Shown here: in pieces, positions 5,579-5,633 of the stretch
Numbering within the stretch: the first letter of the stretch is position 1
How the letters are laid out: each line of letters starts with the position of its first letter
DNA from: CAYSPU01 sp964432995
GTDB lineage: Bacteria; Verrucomicrobiota; Verrucomicrobiia; Limisphaerales; JAHDYP01
NCBI GenBank assembly: GCA_964432995.1
Contig: CAYSPU010000321.1
Span: forward strand, 1-5,633
DNA: 5,633 nucleotides
Direction of reading: 5' to 3'
The notes under the pieces: model-generated
The model's database searches: none
Told to the model about the DNA's origin: nothing
Seen by the model: only the letters and a program-made list of their open reading frames with translations
Translations under genes and position numbers: made by a program

Positions 5579-5633
5579 TGCGTATTCCGATCAAACCGGA
5601 CACTGATTCCAATAATTGTCGGACACCGATTCC
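5579..5633. mobile_element. Probable IS21-family terminal repeats (element continues past right edge)
   Basis: Two near-identical 14-mers, CGGACACTGATTCC (5597-5610) and CGGACACCGATTCC (5620-5633), differ by one base and are 23 bases apart. A third, shorter ATTCC at 5584-5588 extends the pattern with 22-base spacing. The block starts with TG (5579-5580) and reads TGCGTATTCCGATC. Multiple direct repeats of about 20 bases at a terminus starting TG are characteristic of IS21-family (istA/istB) elements, and the GGACAC..ATTCC core resembles ends I know from that family. No transposase is in the window, so the boundary and the family are inferred. Confidence 0.45.

Noticed and set aside
4549..5633. 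Integron attC site or CRISPR array in the lower-GC segment
   Set aside because: Isolated GTTRRRY-like heptamers occur (for example near 5505) but without a matched partner and stem, and there are no regularly repeated units with unique spacers apart from the short IS-like repeats at the edge.

Overview
This window most likely comes from a member of the Verrucomicrobiota (Pedosphaera/Limisphaera-like), or less likely a neighbouring PVC-group bacterium. This rests on family resemblance, not on a marker gene. Positions 1 to about 4548 are GC-rich. The main gene is a very large secreted multidomain protein that ends in a short beta-rich module with a terminal 'FFRV' motif, a style common in Verrucomicrobia. 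The left-edge gene resembles a ceramidase-like secreted family that is frequent in Verrucomicrobia and Planctomycetes.

Layout. (1) Positions 1-277, minus strand: the 5' end of a secreted ceramidase-like protein that runs off the left edge. (2) Positions 278-487: a 210-base gap. (3) Positions 488-4102, minus strand: one 1204-residue exported protein. It joins a formylglycine-generating-enzyme-like (SUMF1) domain, an Ig-like linker, an alpha/beta-hydrolase lipase with a visible Ser-Asp-His set, a BIG2-like domain, a pre-peptidase C-terminal-like domain and a C-terminal beta module. (4) Positions 4103-4508: 406 non-coding bases with a perfect 14-base palindrome and a strong 9-bp hairpin. (5) Positions 4509-4548: the 5' half of a tRNA-Arg(TCT), which breaks off in the 3' strand of the anticodon stem. 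(6) Positions 4549-5578: clearly lower-GC DNA with little coding content. It holds one small minus-strand cysteine-rich zinc-finger-like ORF, possibly a remnant, with a terminator-like hairpin behind it. (7) Positions 5579-5633: repeats spaced 22-23 bases that look like the terminal repeats of an IS21-family insertion sequence.

How it fits together. The two left-hand genes lie on the same strand and encode exported proteins that may act on lipids or other envelope material, but the 210-base gap means co-transcription is not shown. The right fifth looks like foreign or rearranged DNA. The tRNA gene is interrupted at the position used by many integrases, base composition changes at that point, and an IS-like end lies at the far edge. 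The left edge falls inside a gene and the right edge inside a probable IS end, so the window could be a whole contig that stopped assembling at a repeat; this is inference.

The most notable items are the SUMF1-lipase fusion, whose SUMF1 part lacks the catalytic cysteine pair of true formylglycine-generating enzyme, and the tRNA-Arg broken at the anticodon stem. I see no CRISPR array, defence operon or complete mobile element.
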